Of a DNA stretch of 48,369 bases, positions 47,581 to 48,369 are shown one piece after another. A program made the translations under genes and the position numbers. The DNA comes from Thiobacillus sp. (lineage in GTDB: Bacteria; Pseudomonadota; Gammaproteobacteria; Burkholderiales; Thiobacillaceae), in the NCBI GenBank assembly GCA_030680405.1, contig JAUXVT010000080.1:1-48369 (forward strand), given 5' to 3'. Numbering within the stretch: the stretch's first letter is position 1; the number at the start of each line of letters is the position of its first letter. The notes below the pieces were generated by a model that did not search any database, was not told where the DNA came from, and saw nothing but the letters and a program-made list of their open reading frames with translations.

Positions 47581-47735
47581 GGGAACCAAAGACAGCCAAG
47601 AAAGGGGGTGATTATACTGGGGGCAGGGTATCTAGGCAGATGTCAGTTTTCACTCTCTGACTGAATAGCCGCGAGCTATCCTGGGAAATAAGCTTGATCT
47701 TCTTGATTTTTTGGTGCGCAAGGGAAACACACTTT

Positions 47736-47767
47736 GTATCCCGCAGCTTTTGCTGGCCGCGGGATAC
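47736..47767. repeat. 9-bp inverted repeat between ZIP and comEA-like genes
   Basis: GTATCCCGC (47736-47744) and GCGGGATAC (47759-47767) are perfect inverted copies, with a nested CAGC-tttt-GCTG inside. It lies downstream of the comEA-like gene on the minus strand (about 40 bp after its stop) and could form a terminator hairpin, though no T-run follows. Confidence 0.45.
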
Positions 47768-47806
47768 GTCAGAAACTACCTGAAATTTGTATCAGAAACC
47801 CTGATA

Positions 47807-48079
47807 CTATTTTTTCACTTTCTCTGGTCCGACCGACAATTCCTCTTTCAGTTTCTCGATGCTGGCCTTACCAAAGCCCTTCACATTATCCAATTCATCC
47901 AAGTGCTTAAAATTGCCATTAGCATCCCGGTAAACGATGATTGCCTTGGCTTTTGCTGGCCCCACGCCTCTGACCACCTCAAGTTCCGACTGCGTGGCGG
48001 TATTGATATTCACCGCCGCAAAAGCCGGAAGCGCTATTAACCCCAACAACACCAGCAAACTCTTATACAGCTTTTCCAT
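47807..48079 (-). CDS. ComEA-like helix-hairpin-helix protein
   Basis: A 90-residue exported protein. It has a signal peptide (MEKLYKSLLVLLGLIALPAFA) and a double helix-hairpin-helix domain: VNINTATQSELEVVRGVGPAKAKAIIVYRDANGNF and LDELDNVKGFGKASIEKLKEEL. It is expected to bind double-stranded DNA in the periplasm in support of ComEC-type uptake. AAAGGGGAG precedes the ATG. It lies directly downstream of the rRNA operon terminator, in the same direction. Confidence 0.9.
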   Translation of the reverse strand: MEKLYKSLLVLLGLIALPAFAAVNINTATQSELEVVRGVGPAKAKAIIVYRDANGNFKHLDELDNVKGFGKASIEKLKEELSVGPEKVKK

Positions 48080-48152
48080 ACGTCTCCCCTTTGAAGTTCA
48101 TTAGTCGTGGGCAAATGCCCACGCAGCTAACTTACCTTCAGCCAGAGAAACG

Positions 48153-48176
48153 ATCTATACAACTAAAGTTGTAGAT
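48153..48176. repeat. Inverted repeat upstream of comEA-like gene
   Basis: ATCTA-t-ACAACT pairs with AGTTGTAGAT across a 2-base loop (10 pairs, one bulge). It lies between the rRNA terminator and the comEA-like gene and may be a second terminator or an operator. Confidence 0.35.
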
Positions 48177-48231
48177 GGAACTTAATCTATTGTATTTATT
48201 GAAATATTAATTTTCAGTTTCACGCGCACCC

Positions 48232-48265
48232 AATAAAAAACCCCCTCTTTTTGGGAGGGGGTTTT
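48232..48265 (-). terminator. Terminator of the rRNA operon
   Basis: On the minus strand, AAAACCCCCTC pairs with GAGGGGGTTTT around a 7-base loop, followed by TTTTTTATTG. A strong rho-independent terminator about 45 bp after the 5S rRNA end. Confidence 0.9.
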
Positions 48266-48308
48266 ATGTACCCAGGGGGCACAAGTACCCGAGGTGTACG
48301 GATAAGGA

Positions 48309-48369
48309 GTCTGACGATGACCTACTTTCACAGGCGTAGTGCCTACTATCATTGGCGCGGGAGCGTTTC
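48309..48369 (-). rRNA. rrf: 5S ribosomal RNA, 3' part (cut by window edge)
   Basis: The complement reads GAAACGCTCCCGCGCC, then AGTAGGCACTACGCCTGTGA and AAGTAGGTCATCGTCAGACT, the 3' half of a betaproteobacterial 5S rRNA including the conserved GAAACGC and the closing GTCATCGTCAG. The remainder, and presumably 23S and 16S, lie beyond the right edge. Confidence 0.9.

Overview
This 48.4 kb window is high-GC, gene-dense bacterial DNA. Its content points to a chemolithotrophic betaproteobacterium of the Thiobacillus/Sulfuricella kind: a betaproteobacterial-type 5S rRNA end, soxAXYZ, an AioBA arsenite oxidase with its AioXSR regulators, and housekeeping genes (guaBA, relA, lolCD, rimO, smpB/ratA/rnfH) of betaproteobacterial type. 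The genus is an inference.

Left end (1-9.1 kb): the tail of an unrecognised plus-strand gene; a decayed PilZ-DUF1631 gene with several frameshifts and a stop; and a tight minus-strand four-gene lipid operon made of fadD, a lipoprotein alpha/beta hydrolase, a CREST/ceramidase-like membrane protein and a 937-residue ACP-acyl-AMP ligase-PlsC fusion. Upstream of it lies a tandem universal stress protein.

Centre (9.1-24.9 kb): an arsenic and sulfur island. aioBA (plus) faces the aioXSR regulatory operon (minus), with two hairpins between them. Behind aioX lies soxAXYZ (minus), preceded by a near-consensus sigma-54 -24/-12 element. Next comes a ten-gene ars operon (minus): arsR, arsI-like, two arsC, acr3, arsP, a carboxymuconolactone-decarboxylase-like gene, a frameshifted arsM, a thioredoxin-like gene and osmC-like. 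Four of its products carry cysteine-rich C-terminal tails, two of them almost identical. Together the genes can oxidise As(III), reduce and export arsenic, methylate and demethylate it, and feed thiosulfate oxidation. soxB and soxCD are not in the window.

Right part (25-48.4 kb): a small lipoprotein/ECF sigma/anti-sigma cassette (plus), two FAD-dependent oxidoreductases, an H-NS-like protein, guaB-guaA, a SoxK-like lipoprotein, rnfH-ratA divergent from smpB, selU, relA downstream of comEC, lolC-lolD, yjbQ, rimO, a ZIP transporter, comEA, and the 3' end of a 5S rRNA gene of a minus-strand rRNA operon with its terminator. No CRISPR array, insertion sequence, tRNA gene or prophage gene was recognised.
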